10,873 bases of DNA from an uncultured Bacilli bacterium (GTDB lineage: Bacteria > Bacillota_I > Bacilli_A > RF39 > UBA660). The stretch lies in the NCBI GenBank assembly GCA_947853245.1, contig CANTWP010000042.1, positions 1-10,873 of the forward strand. Reading direction: 5' to 3'. Made by a program: the position numbers and the translations under genes. Under the pieces are notes generated by a model, which saw nothing but the letters and a program-made list of their open reading frames with translations, did no database searches and was not told the origin of the DNA. Of the stretch, positions 1 through 5,996 are shown in pieces (position 1 is the first letter of the stretch; each line of letters opens with the position of its first letter).

Positions 1-126
1 TTTTTATGTATTAATTTCATAAAAAATGTAGTATACTTAATATAGTTAGTAGTTATTACCACCTATAAATTTATGCCCAGTGGTTGTTATACTTCCACCA
101 AAAGGGCACCATTGTATAATTCACTC

Positions 127-152
127 GAACTTTGTCGAAAGTTCATTTTTTT
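127..152 (+). terminator. Rho-independent terminator of an upstream transcript
   Basis: A 7-bp perfect stem (GAACTTT / AAAGTTC) with a 4-nt GTCG loop at 127-144 is followed by a run of seven T at 146-152. The T-run is only on the + strand side, so it ends a + strand transcript coming from before or within the first 126 bases. No reading frame of useful length enters from the left edge, so that transcript ends in an untranslated tail or a non-coding RNA here. Confidence 0.7.
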
Positions 153-160
153 GTTATACT
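132..160 (+). promoter_or_regulatory. Sigma-A-like promoter for the first operon
   Basis: TTGTCG (132-137), a 17-bp spacer and TATACT (155-160), with a TGT extended -10 just before it. The -35 box lies in the loop and 3' arm of the terminator hairpin at 127-144, so terminator and promoter share bases. The expected start is near 167, leaving a leader of about 115 nt before the first gene. A second, weaker match (TTGTTC 224-229, 17 bp, TATTAA 247-252) lies closer to the gene. Confidence 0.5.
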
Positions 161-171
161 ATATTTAATTA

Positions 172-189
172 AACAAATAGCAATTTGTT
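172..189. promoter_or_regulatory. 18-bp dyad, candidate TetR-type operator
   Basis: AACAAAT-AGCA-ATTTGTT is a perfect 7-bp inverted repeat with a 4-nt centre. It lies about 12 bp downstream of the predicted -10 box, where a bound repressor would block transcription. Its size fits TetR-family operators, and a TetR-family gene lies in the same unit. Autoregulation through this site is an inference; in A+T-rich DNA a dyad of this length can also arise by chance. Confidence 0.4.
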
Positions 190-282
190 GAAATCATAAA
201 ATAGACATTTTTCTTAATTTGTGTTGTTCGTTTTAAGATAAAAAAATATTAAAATGGGTTTATCAAAGAGAGGAGAATTGTT

Positions 283-627
283 ATGAATACTGATAAGATT
301 TACACAGATCATATTGTAAATGAATATTCAAAAAAGAAAGATTAAAAGGTATTGGCATTAAAGAAATTAGATAGAAAAGCAAAATTACCAGCAGAAATAT
401 TTGCCTATACTAATGGTGTGATAATGTCCTTGGTATTAGGTGTTGGAATGTGCTTATCAATGAAAGTTATTGGAGATGCCTTTGTTATTGGAATTGTCAT
501 TGGAATAATTGGAATTATAGGGGCTTCTATAAACTATCCAATATATAAAAAAATTCTTAATAGATCCAAAGAAAAATATTCATACGATATAATTAAATTA
601 GCAAATGATATTTCTAAAGAGAATTAA
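283..627 (+). pseudogene. Small two-helix membrane protein gene, interrupted by an in-frame TAA
   Basis: The natural start is ATG 283, with AGGAG at 271-275. After 20 codons an in-frame TAA at 343-345 interrupts the frame, which then continues without shift to a TAA at 625-627, giving about 115 codons in all. From memory, this resembles small Firmicute proteins whose N-terminus runs through a KVVALKKLD-like segment. Here the stop falls immediately before KVLALKKLDRKAK, so a TCA-to-TAA change of a Ser codon is a simple explanation. Two hydrophobic stretches, about residues 40-63 and 67-89 of the restored product, predict a helical hairpin in the membrane. Some relatives are auto-annotated as dihydropteridine reductase, which the sequence does not justify. 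Restart at TTG 352 is possible but its ribosome site is poor. The gene leads an operon with a TetR-family regulator. Confidence 0.75.
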
Positions 628-650
628 ATAGTGAAAGGAGTGGTATTAAA

Positions 651-1226
651 ATGAATAAGCAAGAAAGCAAATATTTTGATACTGCTCATTTTTTTAATAA
701 AGCATTGATTTGTTTATTAAATGACAAAGATATTGATTATATAACAGTTAAAGAAATTTGTAATACCGCTGGATTTAATAGCTCAGCTTTTTATTTGCAT
801 TATGAATCTATTTATGATTTGTTAAATGAAACATTAGAATATATAAATAACAAATTTTTAGAATGTTTTGATATTAAAAATGAATATGTCTTTTAAAAAC
901 TAAATTCTAGCAATAAAGACGATTTAATGTTCATTAAAAAAGAAAACTTGAAACCTTACTTGAATTTCATAAGATAAAACAAAAAAATTATGGCATCATT
1001 TTCTCATCCTAAAACAATGGATAGCGATAAAAAATATGAAAGTTGAAAAAAGCATATATTTTTACCTATAATTGAAAAATATGAAATAAAAGAAATCATG
1101 AAAAAATATATGATAGATTTTTATATACCTGGCATTATGGCAATTATTAAGAATTGGGTATTAAATAATTGTTCTGATAATGATGAAGATATTATAAATG
1201 TTATAATAGGGTGTGTTAGACCATGA
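651..1226 (+). pseudogene. TetR/AcrR-family regulator with three in-frame stops
   Basis: ATG 651 is preceded by AAAGGAG (634-640). The N-terminal part of the frame holds a TetR-type helix-turn-helix, about residues 28-60, with ITVKEICNTAGFNSSAFYLHY closely matching the family pattern (x-TVxEIxxxAGxxxxxFYxHYxS). A TAA at 894-896 stops it after 81 residues. The same frame continues through TAA 975-977 and TGA 1044-1046 to a natural-looking TGA at 1224-1226. The stretches between stops read as a normal regulator C-terminus, for example KPYLNFIR, ASFSHPKTMDSDKKYES and FYIPGIMAIIKNW. The restored length of 191 codons is normal for the family. No insertion or deletion is seen. The first 81 residues could still be made as a DNA-binding fragment lacking the ligand and dimer domain. 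The final TGA overlaps the ATG of the next gene. Confidence 0.85.
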
Positions 1227-2227
1227 ACAAGTTGAGTAAAAAAATAGAAAAATTAAAGCCATACAACTATCTTATTAACTTTTCTTTATTTACATTTAAA
1301 GTAATACTATTTATCTTAACTAAATCATTTACATTTGTTATTTCATCAATCTATAATTTAGGAATTGGATTTGCTAAAAAGAAACATATTCCTTGTATTG
1401 CTACGATGCATTCTCAGTTCAAACAAGATTTTGAAAGAGCTGTCAAATCAAAATATCTTGCTATGAAATTAACTGATAGATTAATAAAAGTTTTTAATCA
1501 ATGTGATGAATGTTGGGCCGTTAATAGTGAGGTTGCTAGAATATTTCATGAAGAATATCATTATAAACAATTACCAAGGGTTATGAATAATGCTACGGAA
1601 ATGTTACCAGTAAAAGATGAAAAATATGCTATTAAGTATGTCAACAATAAATACCATCTAAAAAAAGATGAAATAGTATTTTTATTTGTTGGAAGAATAA
1701 ACATATTAAAAAATATATTATTTATTGCGGATGCTATAAAAATAGTTAAGCAAAAGAAACCTAAATTAAAATTTAAAATGCTATATGTGGGATCGGGACA
1801 AGATGAAGATAAATTAAGAAATTATATAAACAAAATAAATATTATAGATAATGTTATACTATGTGGCAAAATAATAGATAGAGAAGAACTTGGTTATCAT
1901 TTTAAAAGAGCTAACTTATTCCTATTTCCATCTATTTATGATGCATCTTCGATAGTACAGATTGAAGCTGCTTCTCAAGGTACTCCAGGATTATTTTTAA
2001 AAGATACGGCTACTGCTGCAACTATTACAGATAATATAAATGGTTTTTTAGCGGATAATGATGTAAATAGTTATGCTGATAAAATAATTGAAATAGTTAG
2101 TAATAAATCTTTATATAGTAAAGTATGCCATAATGCTTATAATGATTTATATAAATCTTGGGATGATAAAATAGACGAAGTATATAAGTTATATTTAAGT
2201 TTGATAGAAAACAATAAAAGAAGATAG
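1223..2227 (+). CDS. GT4-family glycosyltransferase, N-terminally truncated or chimeric
   Basis: A 334-residue protein whose residues from about 43 onward match the GT4 (GT-B fold) family that transfers sugars from nucleotide-sugars to lipids or glycans. Visible parts are the end of the acceptor domain (IPCIATMHSQFKQDF, 56-70), the start of the donor domain (LFVGRINILKNI, 154-165), YVGSGQDEDKL (188-198), and the donor-binding segment FPSIYDASSIVQIEAASQGTP (235-255). GT4 proteins normally run near 380-400 residues and begin with a Rossmann strand and Gly-rich loop. Here that part is absent, and residues 1-42 are a basic segment plus a hydrophobic stretch unlike the family. ATG 1223 overlaps the stop of the regulator (ATGA) but has no clear Shine-Dalgarno site, so translation probably depended on coupling, now broken by upstream stops. 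Activity is doubtful. Confidence 0.65.
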   Translation: MNKLSKKIEKLKPYNYLINFSLFTFKVILFILTKSFTFVISSIYNLGIGFAKKKHIPCIATMHSQFKQDFERAVKSKYLAMKLTDRLIKVFNQCDECWAVNSEVARIFHEEYHYKQLPRVMNNATEMLPVKDEKYAIKYVNNKYHLKKDEIVFLFVGRINILKNILFIADAIKIVKQKKPKLKFKMLYVGSGQDEDKLRNYINKINIIDNVILCGKIIDREELGYHFKRANLFLFPSIYDASSIVQIEAASQGTPGLFLKDTATAATITDNINGFLADNDVNSYADKIIEIVSNKSLYSKVCHNAYNDLYKSWDDKIDEVYKLYLSLIENNKRR

Positions 2228-2359
2228 GAATAATTTATATTGAATGATAGTAAAGATAATCTTGATGATATAGCTTTAACAATAGCTATCAAATCACTAG
2301 AACTAGTGTGGTTGTAAAAATTAATTTAAAAGAAAATAACTGTTGTAAAGATTGTGGTA

Positions 2360-2386
2360 AAAGTAGTAATAATTTACTGCTTTTTT
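2360..2386 (+). terminator. Terminator after the glycosyltransferase
   Basis: A 10-bp stem with one G-U wobble (AAAGTAGTAA / TTACTGCTTT) and a 4-nt loop, followed by six T and another T-rich stretch. It closes the decaying first operon. The 130 bases between the glycosyltransferase stop and this hairpin hold no supportable gene. Confidence 0.7.
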
Positions 2387-2394
2387 AATATTTT

Positions 2395-2423
2395 TTGAAT
2401 TTATAGTATTTATATGTTAAAAT
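2395..2423 (+). promoter_or_regulatory. Sigma-A-like promoter for the acyltransferase-fold gene
   Basis: TTGAAT (2395-2400), a 17-bp spacer and TAAAAT (2418-2423), with TGT extending the -10. The predicted start is near 2430, about 23 nt before ATG 2453, with GAGGAG at 2441-2446 as ribosome site. Confidence 0.6.
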
Positions 2424-2452
2424 AAATTTATAGTATAGTAGAGGAGTAAAAT

Positions 2453-3337
2453 ATGAATAAAGAGAAAAGAAGATTTGGCGATCGAAAGGGCGCTAAGAGG
2501 ATAAGAAAAATAGATGGACTATCACAAATACTTATTGATTTAAAACCACGTAGATGTGATAGTGATGTCTATATTAATCAAAAAGTAGATGTAACTAAAT
2601 TAGTTGAATATGTTGAAAACAAGAAAAAAGATGGAATGGGAGTATCTTATTTTCATGCTTTTGTAACTGCTATTGGAAAAACATTTTATAATAGACCAAA
2701 ATTAAATAGATTTATAACTAATCGTCATATTTTTGAGCATAATGATGTAGTTATTTCATTTGTTGCTAAAGTAAACTTTGATGATAAAAGCGAAGAAATG
2801 ATGATAATGATACCAATTGATCCTAAAGATAATTTAGAATCAATTAGTAAAAAAGTTAAAACTAAAGTTGATAATATAAGAAAGAAAAAGGTAAAAAAAG
2901 AAGGCGCTAATGATGCAATTGACACTTTAGGTAAATTACCTAATATACTTAGAATTCCAATTGTTGGAATATTTAAATGGTGTGATAAAAAGGGTATATT
3001 ACCAGCATCTTTAGTTCATGATAATTTATATTATAGTAGTATGATCGTATCTAATTTGGGATCAATTAAATGTGGTGCTATATATCATAATATAACTAAT
3101 TTTGGTACATGTTCTTCTTTAGCGACTATGGGAGAAATTAAATCTGAAGAGATAATTAATGATAATAATAAAAAAGAAATTAGGAAGATATGTGAATTTG
3201 GAGTTAACTTTGATGAGCGTATAGCTGATGGATACTACTTTGCTAAATCAGTTAAATTATTACAATATATATTTGATCATCCTGAAACATTAGAAGAACC
3301 AGCTAATAAAAAAATAAATATGGATGAAATTAGATAA
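2453..3337 (+). CDS. Chloramphenicol acetyltransferase/E2-fold protein without the catalytic His
   Basis: A 294-residue protein related to the catalytic domain of 2-oxoacid dehydrogenase E2 subunits and chloramphenicol acetyltransferase. It has no lipoyl domain or E1/E3-binding domain and starts directly with a basic N-terminus. Recognisable parts are the SNLGS segment (200-204), the NFG turn (216-218) and the active-site region DERIADG (254-260). In working enzymes that motif reads D-H-R-x-x-D-G, with His as general base; here Glu255 stands in its place, while Arg256, Asp259 and Gly260 are kept. From memory, Firmicute homologues annotated as E2 share this DER..DG form, so it is probably a family trait and not a mutation. 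It is therefore unlikely to be a pyruvate dehydrogenase subunit, and no E1 or E3 genes lie nearby. Substrate unknown. Monocistronic, with its own promoter and a hairpin after it. Confidence 0.75.
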   Translation: MNKEKRRFGDRKGAKRIRKIDGLSQILIDLKPRRCDSDVYINQKVDVTKLVEYVENKKKDGMGVSYFHAFVTAIGKTFYNRPKLNRFITNRHIFEHNDVVISFVAKVNFDDKSEEMMIMIPIDPKDNLESISKKVKTKVDNIRKKKVKKEGANDAIDTLGKLPNILRIPIVGIFKWCDKKGILPASLVHDNLYYSSMIVSNLGSIKCGAIYHNITNFGTCSSLATMGEIKSEEIINDNNKKEIRKICEFGVNFDERIADGYYFAKSVKLLQYIFDHPETLEEPANKKINMDEIR

Positions 3338-3341
3338 TAAG

Positions 3342-3367
3342 GTTTGAACAAGTTTGTTCAAACTTTT
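3342..3367 (+). terminator. Terminator hairpin between 2453 gene and methyltransferase
   Basis: A perfect 10-bp stem (GTTTGAACAA / TTGTTCAAAC) with a 2-nt loop (or 9 bp with 4 nt), followed by only four T, then A+T. The short T-run suggests partial termination. The 3' arm also supplies the -35 box of the next promoter. Confidence 0.6.
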
Positions 3368-3382
3368 AATTTATGATATATT
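3354..3382 (+). promoter_or_regulatory. Sigma-A-like promoter for the RNA methyltransferase
   Basis: TTGTTC (3354-3359), a 17-bp spacer and TATATT (3377-3382), with TGA extending the -10. The -35 box is the 3' arm of the preceding terminator stem. The ribosome site GAGGTG (3392-3397) precedes ATG 3402. Confidence 0.5.
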
Positions 3383-3401
3383 ATTAATACAGAGGTGACT
3401 T

Positions 3402-4307
3402 ATGGATAAAAAACAAGTTTTTATAAAAGATATACTTTTAAAAAATTATCCTGAAGAATTAGTTAATAACATTATAAATGGATATAAGAAAAAAAATACT
3501 ACTTTAAGAGTTAATAATTTAAAATCAAATATATTGGAAATAGAAGAAGAGTTAAATAAAAATAATATTAATTATAACAAGGTTGATTGGTATAAAGATG
3601 CTTTCATTATTTTAAATGGTGGTGAAAATATTATTAAAAATTTATCCATTTATGATAATGGTAAAATATATTTACAAAACTTATCATCAATGCTTCCACC
3701 ATTAGTAGTAGATCCGAAAGAAAGAGAATCTATTTTAGATATGGCAGCTGCTCCTGGAGGAAAAACAACAGAGTTAGCAGCTTTATCTAATAATAAGGCA
3801 TTAATCACAGCAATTGAAAAAGATAAAATAAGATCAGAGAGATTGAAATATAATTTAAATAAACAAGGTGCTAATAGAGTTACTGTTTTAGTAGAAGATG
3901 CTAGTAAATTAGATGAATTTTTTAGATTTGATAAAATTTTATTAGATGCCCCTTGTAGTGGTAGTGGTACTTTTGATTATAATGAACCGTTATCATACAA
4001 AAACTTTAATCAAGAATTGATAGATAAATCAATTCAAAGACAAAAAAAATTATTAAAAAAAGCTACCCAAATTATTAAAGATGGTGGTGAAATAATTTAT
4101 TCTACATGTTCTATTTTAAAAGCCGAAAATGAAAATATAATTAGTGAAATTTTAACAAATAAAGATTTTGAAATGGTACCAATAGATGAAAGTTTATTTA
4201 TAAATGTACCACAGTTACCAGTTACTATTAAGGGCACGATTTGTGTTTGTCCTGATGAATTATATGAAGGTTTCTTTGTTGCGAAGATTAAAAAAATAAA
4301 AAGATAA
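3402..4307 (+). CDS. RsmB/NOP-family RNA (cytosine-5) methyltransferase
   Basis: A 301-residue SAM-dependent enzyme expected to make 5-methylcytosine in rRNA or tRNA. The SAM-binding motif I is DMAAAPGGKTTE (113-124). Motif IV is DAPCSGSGT (182-190) with Cys185, which releases the RNA product, and motif VI is STCSILKAENE (234-244) with Cys236 as the likely attacking nucleophile. An N-terminal segment (about 1-100) corresponds to the RNA-binding part that precedes the catalytic domain, including the TTLRVNNLK pattern (33-41). It is much shorter than RsmF/YebU-type proteins (about 450-480), lacking their C-terminal extension, and lacks the NusB-like domain of RsmB. The exact target base cannot be assigned, so no gene symbol is given. 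No terminator separates it from the coat-like genes 66 nt downstream, so some read-through is possible. Confidence 0.88.
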   Translation: MDKKQVFIKDILLKNYPEELVNNIINGYKKKNTTLRVNNLKSNILEIEEELNKNNINYNKVDWYKDAFIILNGGENIIKNLSIYDNGKIYLQNLSSMLPPLVVDPKERESILDMAAAPGGKTTELAALSNNKALITAIEKDKIRSERLKYNLNKQGANRVTVLVEDASKLDEFFRFDKILLDAPCSGSGTFDYNEPLSYKNFNQELIDKSIQRQKKLLKKATQIIKDGGEIIYSTCSILKAENENIISEILTNKDFEMVPIDESLFINVPQLPVTIKGTICVCPDELYEGFFVAKIKKIKR

Positions 4308-4373
4308 AATAAATTAGTATTTAATGTTTAAAAAAATAGTTTTGTATTCATAATAAGCTTGGGAGGAGAAATT

Positions 4374-4601
4374 ATGGAACAAAATTATGAACAAGTACCT
4401 AATATTATTACAGGTAAAGATTTAGATTATTTAAGTGATATGTTTGAATGGAATTATGGAGTTTTTAAAGCTACTAAGAATGCCTTACAACAAGTAGAAG
4501 ATTCTAATATTTGTGAAATTCTAAATAGAGCTTCAGAATTATTTTTAAGTAATATGCAAAGTGTTTTAAATACTTTAAATATGGGAGGTTCTAATGAATA
4601 A
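4374..4601 (+). CDS. Small CotF-like spore coat partner protein (75 aa)
   Basis: A 75-residue, mostly helical, acidic protein starting at ATG 4374, with GGGAGGAG at 4361-4368 as ribosome site. An in-frame TTG at 4359 runs through that site and is not a credible start. The central helix pair (LDYLSDMFEWNYGVFKAT, then EILNRASELFLSNMQSVL) looks like a half of the CotF helical-bundle fold. Its position directly before, and overlapping by 8 nt, a clear CotF-type gene supports joint function, perhaps as hetero-oligomers in the spore coat. Family membership of this smaller member is inferred mainly from context. A CATAATAA element at 4349-4356 loosely resembles a sporulation sigma (E/K) -10 box, but no matching -35 is convincing. 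Confidence 0.6.
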   Translation: MEQNYEQVPNIITGKDLDYLSDMFEWNYGVFKATKNALQQVEDSNICEILNRASELFLSNMQSVLNTLNMGGSNE

Positions 4602-4911
4602 TAATCAGGTTTGTAATACAGAAAAACAAGTGCCAACTGGTATTAATTTAAATGAGAAAGATTATATAAATGCCTTGTTAAGTAGCTTAAAAGATATGGA
4701 GAAAAATTATGTTATTGCCATGACTGAAGCTAGTAATGAAACTTTATATAATCAGTACAAAACCATTTTTGATAGTATTGCTTCTTTACAAAGAGATACC
4801 TATGAATTAATGTTTCGTTATGGTTGGTATAAATTAGAAAAAGCTGAAGAGCAAAAAATTAATGATAAAGCCAATACTTTATCACAAGAATTACAAGATT
4901 TAAACGCTTAA
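4594..4911 (+). CDS. Spore coat protein, CotF-like
   Basis: A 105-residue protein of the coat F family. After a polar N-terminus and the typical VPTGINLNEKDY lead-in (13-24), the pattern NYVIAMTEASNETLYNQYKT (about 39-58) and the following LQRDTYELMFRYGWYKLEKA helix (about 67-86) match the ferritin-like helical bundle of CotF proteins, including the near-invariant GWY. The C-terminus is a polar helix. ATG 4594 lies inside the last codons of the upstream gene (8-nt overlap), with GGGAGG at 4583-4588, pointing to translational coupling. The stop codon TAA (4909-4911) is inside the terminator stem. Together with spoVS nearby it suggests a spore-former, or a descendant of one. Confidence 0.82.
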   Translation: MNNNQVCNTEKQVPTGINLNEKDYINALLSSLKDMEKNYVIAMTEASNETLYNQYKTIFDSIASLQRDTYELMFRYGWYKLEKAEEQKINDKANTLSQELQDLNA

Positions 4912-4926
4912 TTTTAAGCGTTTTTT
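4902..4926 (+). terminator. Strong terminator after the CotF pair
   Basis: A perfect 10-bp inverted repeat (AAACGCTTAA / TTAAGCGTTT), folding as 9 bp with a 4-nt loop, followed by a T-run to 4926. The stem includes the last codons and stop of the coat gene. Confidence 0.85.
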
Positions 4927-4927
4927 G

Positions 4928-4956
4928 TTTCCTTCTTATTAAATTTATATTATAAT
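4928..4956 (+). promoter_or_regulatory. Probable promoter of mtnN
   Basis: A consensus TATAAT at 4951-4956. The -35 is weak: TTTCCT (4928-4933) at 17 bp, or TTGTTT (4925-4930) at a long 20-bp spacing. The start would be near 4963, which places the transcript start inside or next to the GAGGAGG ribosome site (4961-4967), so the true start may lie a few bases upstream. Confidence 0.4.
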
Positions 4957-4976
4957 GTGTGAGGAGGTTTTTTAGA

Positions 4977-5662
4977 ATGATAGGTATTATTGTAGCAATG
5001 GAAGAAGAATTATTGGCAATAAAAAAATATATTAAAAATATTATAGAACATAATATATATGATTTAAAATTTATAGAATGTAATTTAAATGATATTAAAG
5101 TAATTTTATGTAAAAGTGGAATGGTAAAGTAAATGCTACACGAACAACACAAATGTTAATAGATAATTATAATGTAGATTATATAATTAATATTGGAGTA
5201 GCGGGTGGAGTTAATAATAATTTAAATGTTGGTGATATAGTGATTGGTAAGACATTAGTTCAACATGATTTTGATATCACTAAATTTGGTCATGAAAAAG
5301 GTTTTATTACTGGAGTAGGTAAAGAGATTTATTCTGATATTAATTTAGTAAATTTATTTAGTTCTAATTTTGATAATAGTAATAATAAATTACTTATAGG
5401 GACTATCGCTTCTGGAGACATATTTTGTACAGAGCCAAGTATGTCTTTAAAAATACATGATAAGTTTCATGCTGATGGTGTTGAAATGGAAGGGGCGGCT
5501 ATTGCTCAGGTATGTTTTTTATGTAATGTACCATTTATTATTAGAAGTATTTCTGATGTTGTAAATGGTAGTAATGAAGTAATGTTTGATAAGTTTTTAT
5601 ATTCTTCTTCAAATGTAGTAGCAAAATTACTAGTTGATGTAATAAATAAAATTAATAGATAA
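4977..5662 (+). pseudogene. mtnN: MTA/SAH nucleosidase, broken by a one-base deletion
   Basis: 5'-Methylthioadenosine/S-adenosylhomocysteine nucleosidase cleaves the glycosidic bond of MTA and SAH, feeding methionine salvage and removing the methylation by-product. ATG 4977 follows GAGGAGG (4961-4967). Codons 1-48 read normally and include AMEEE (7-11), whose last Glu matches the catalytic Glu12 of E. coli MtnN. At 5121-5123 the expected Gly-Ile-Gly-Lys-Val-Asn (GGAATTGGT...) reads GGAATGGT, one base short, so the frame hits TAA at 5130 after 51 codons. The rest is intact in the other frame to TAG/TAA-type stop at 5662: GVAGG, VEMEGAA (restored 169-175; Met171, Glu172 bind ribose) and catalytic Asp194 in SISDV. 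The restored length of 228 is normal. It could be a recent mutation or an assembly error; the otherwise perfect conservation favours either over old decay. Confidence 0.88.
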
Positions 5663-5724
5663 TGTTACATATTTTATAATTTCTTTCATAAGATGTATTG
5701 TAAGTTTAGAAAGGAATGAAATTT

Positions 5725-5985
5725 GTGGAAACATTAAAAGTAGGAACGAAGTCAAATCCCAATTCTGTAGCGGGCGCACTCGCAAATGTATTTCGTGATA
5801 AAGGAAGTGTAGAAATTCAGGCAATAGGTGCTGGAGCACTTAATCAAGCAATCAAAGCAATTGCTATCGCAAGAGGTTTTGTTGCACCAAGTGGTAAAAA
5901 TTTAGTTTGCATTCCCGCATTTACAGATGTTGTAATTGATGGTGATGAAAGAACTGCTATTAAACTAATTGTAGAAGCTAGATAG
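5725..5985 (+). CDS. spoVS: Stage V sporulation protein S
   Basis: SpoVS is a small Alba-fold, probably nucleic-acid-binding protein that in Bacillus subtilis is needed for normal progress through coat assembly and affects septation. The 86-residue product is almost colinear with B. subtilis SpoVS, with unmistakable stretches: SNPNSVAGALANV, IQAIGAGALNQAIKAIAIARGF, LVCIPAFTDV and ERTAIKLIVEAR. I chose GTG 5725: the ribosome site AGGA (5712-5715) is 9 nt before it, it gives the B. subtilis length, and the in-frame ATG at 5716 sits only 1 nt after that site. SpoVS is widespread, also in non-spore-forming bacteria, so it does not prove sporulation. No terminator separates it from mtnN; a TATAAT at 5675-5680 without a good -35 may be its own promoter. 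Confidence 0.95.
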   Translation: METLKVGTKSNPNSVAGALANVFRDKGSVEIQAIGAGALNQAIKAIAIARGFVAPSGKNLVCIPAFTDVVIDGDERTAIKLIVEAR

Positions 5986-5996
5986 CTTCTTTTTTT
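5974..5996 (+). terminator. Terminator after spoVS
   Basis: A 7-bp inverted repeat GAAGCTA / TAGCTTC (6 bp with a 4-nt loop in practice) followed by a run of seven T (5990-5996). The spoVS stop codon TAG (5983-5985) lies in the loop and 3' arm. Confidence 0.75.

Noticed and set aside
651..1226. Possible alternative genetic code, with TGA (1044) read as Trp
   Set aside because: Two TAA stops interrupt the same gene, TGG is used for Trp throughout intact genes such as pflB, and TGA ends the 63-residue gene in a tight overlap. Pseudogene decay explains the data better.
2228..2359. Fragments of a protein: a TTG-started 25-codon frame at 2240 and, in another frame, a Cys-rich NCCKDCGK peptide near 2341
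   Set aside because: The two pieces could be a frameshifted remnant of one small gene, but no family is recognised, the first lacks a clear start and the second runs into the terminator. Not supportable as a gene.
2725..2925. Antisense frame of 66 codons within the E2-fold gene
   Set aside because: It is the shadow of a Lys/Asp/Ile-rich coding stretch; no ribosome site or promoter on the minus strand.
4359..4373. Upstream TTG start for the small coat-like gene
   Set aside because: It would translate the ribosome-binding site itself; ATG 4374 is correctly spaced from GGAGG.
5118..5132. Programmed ribosomal frameshift in mtnN
   Set aside because: There is no heptameric slippery sequence or downstream structure that I can see, and mtnN is not known to use frameshifting. 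A deletion or sequence error is simpler.
4859..5152. Antisense frame of 97 codons over the start of mtnN
   Set aside because: It crosses the terminator, promoter and start of mtnN, where a clear gene exists on the + strand.
5716..5724. ATG start for spoVS
   Set aside because: It sits 1 nt after the AGGA site; GTG 5725 has proper spacing and gives the length of the B. subtilis protein.
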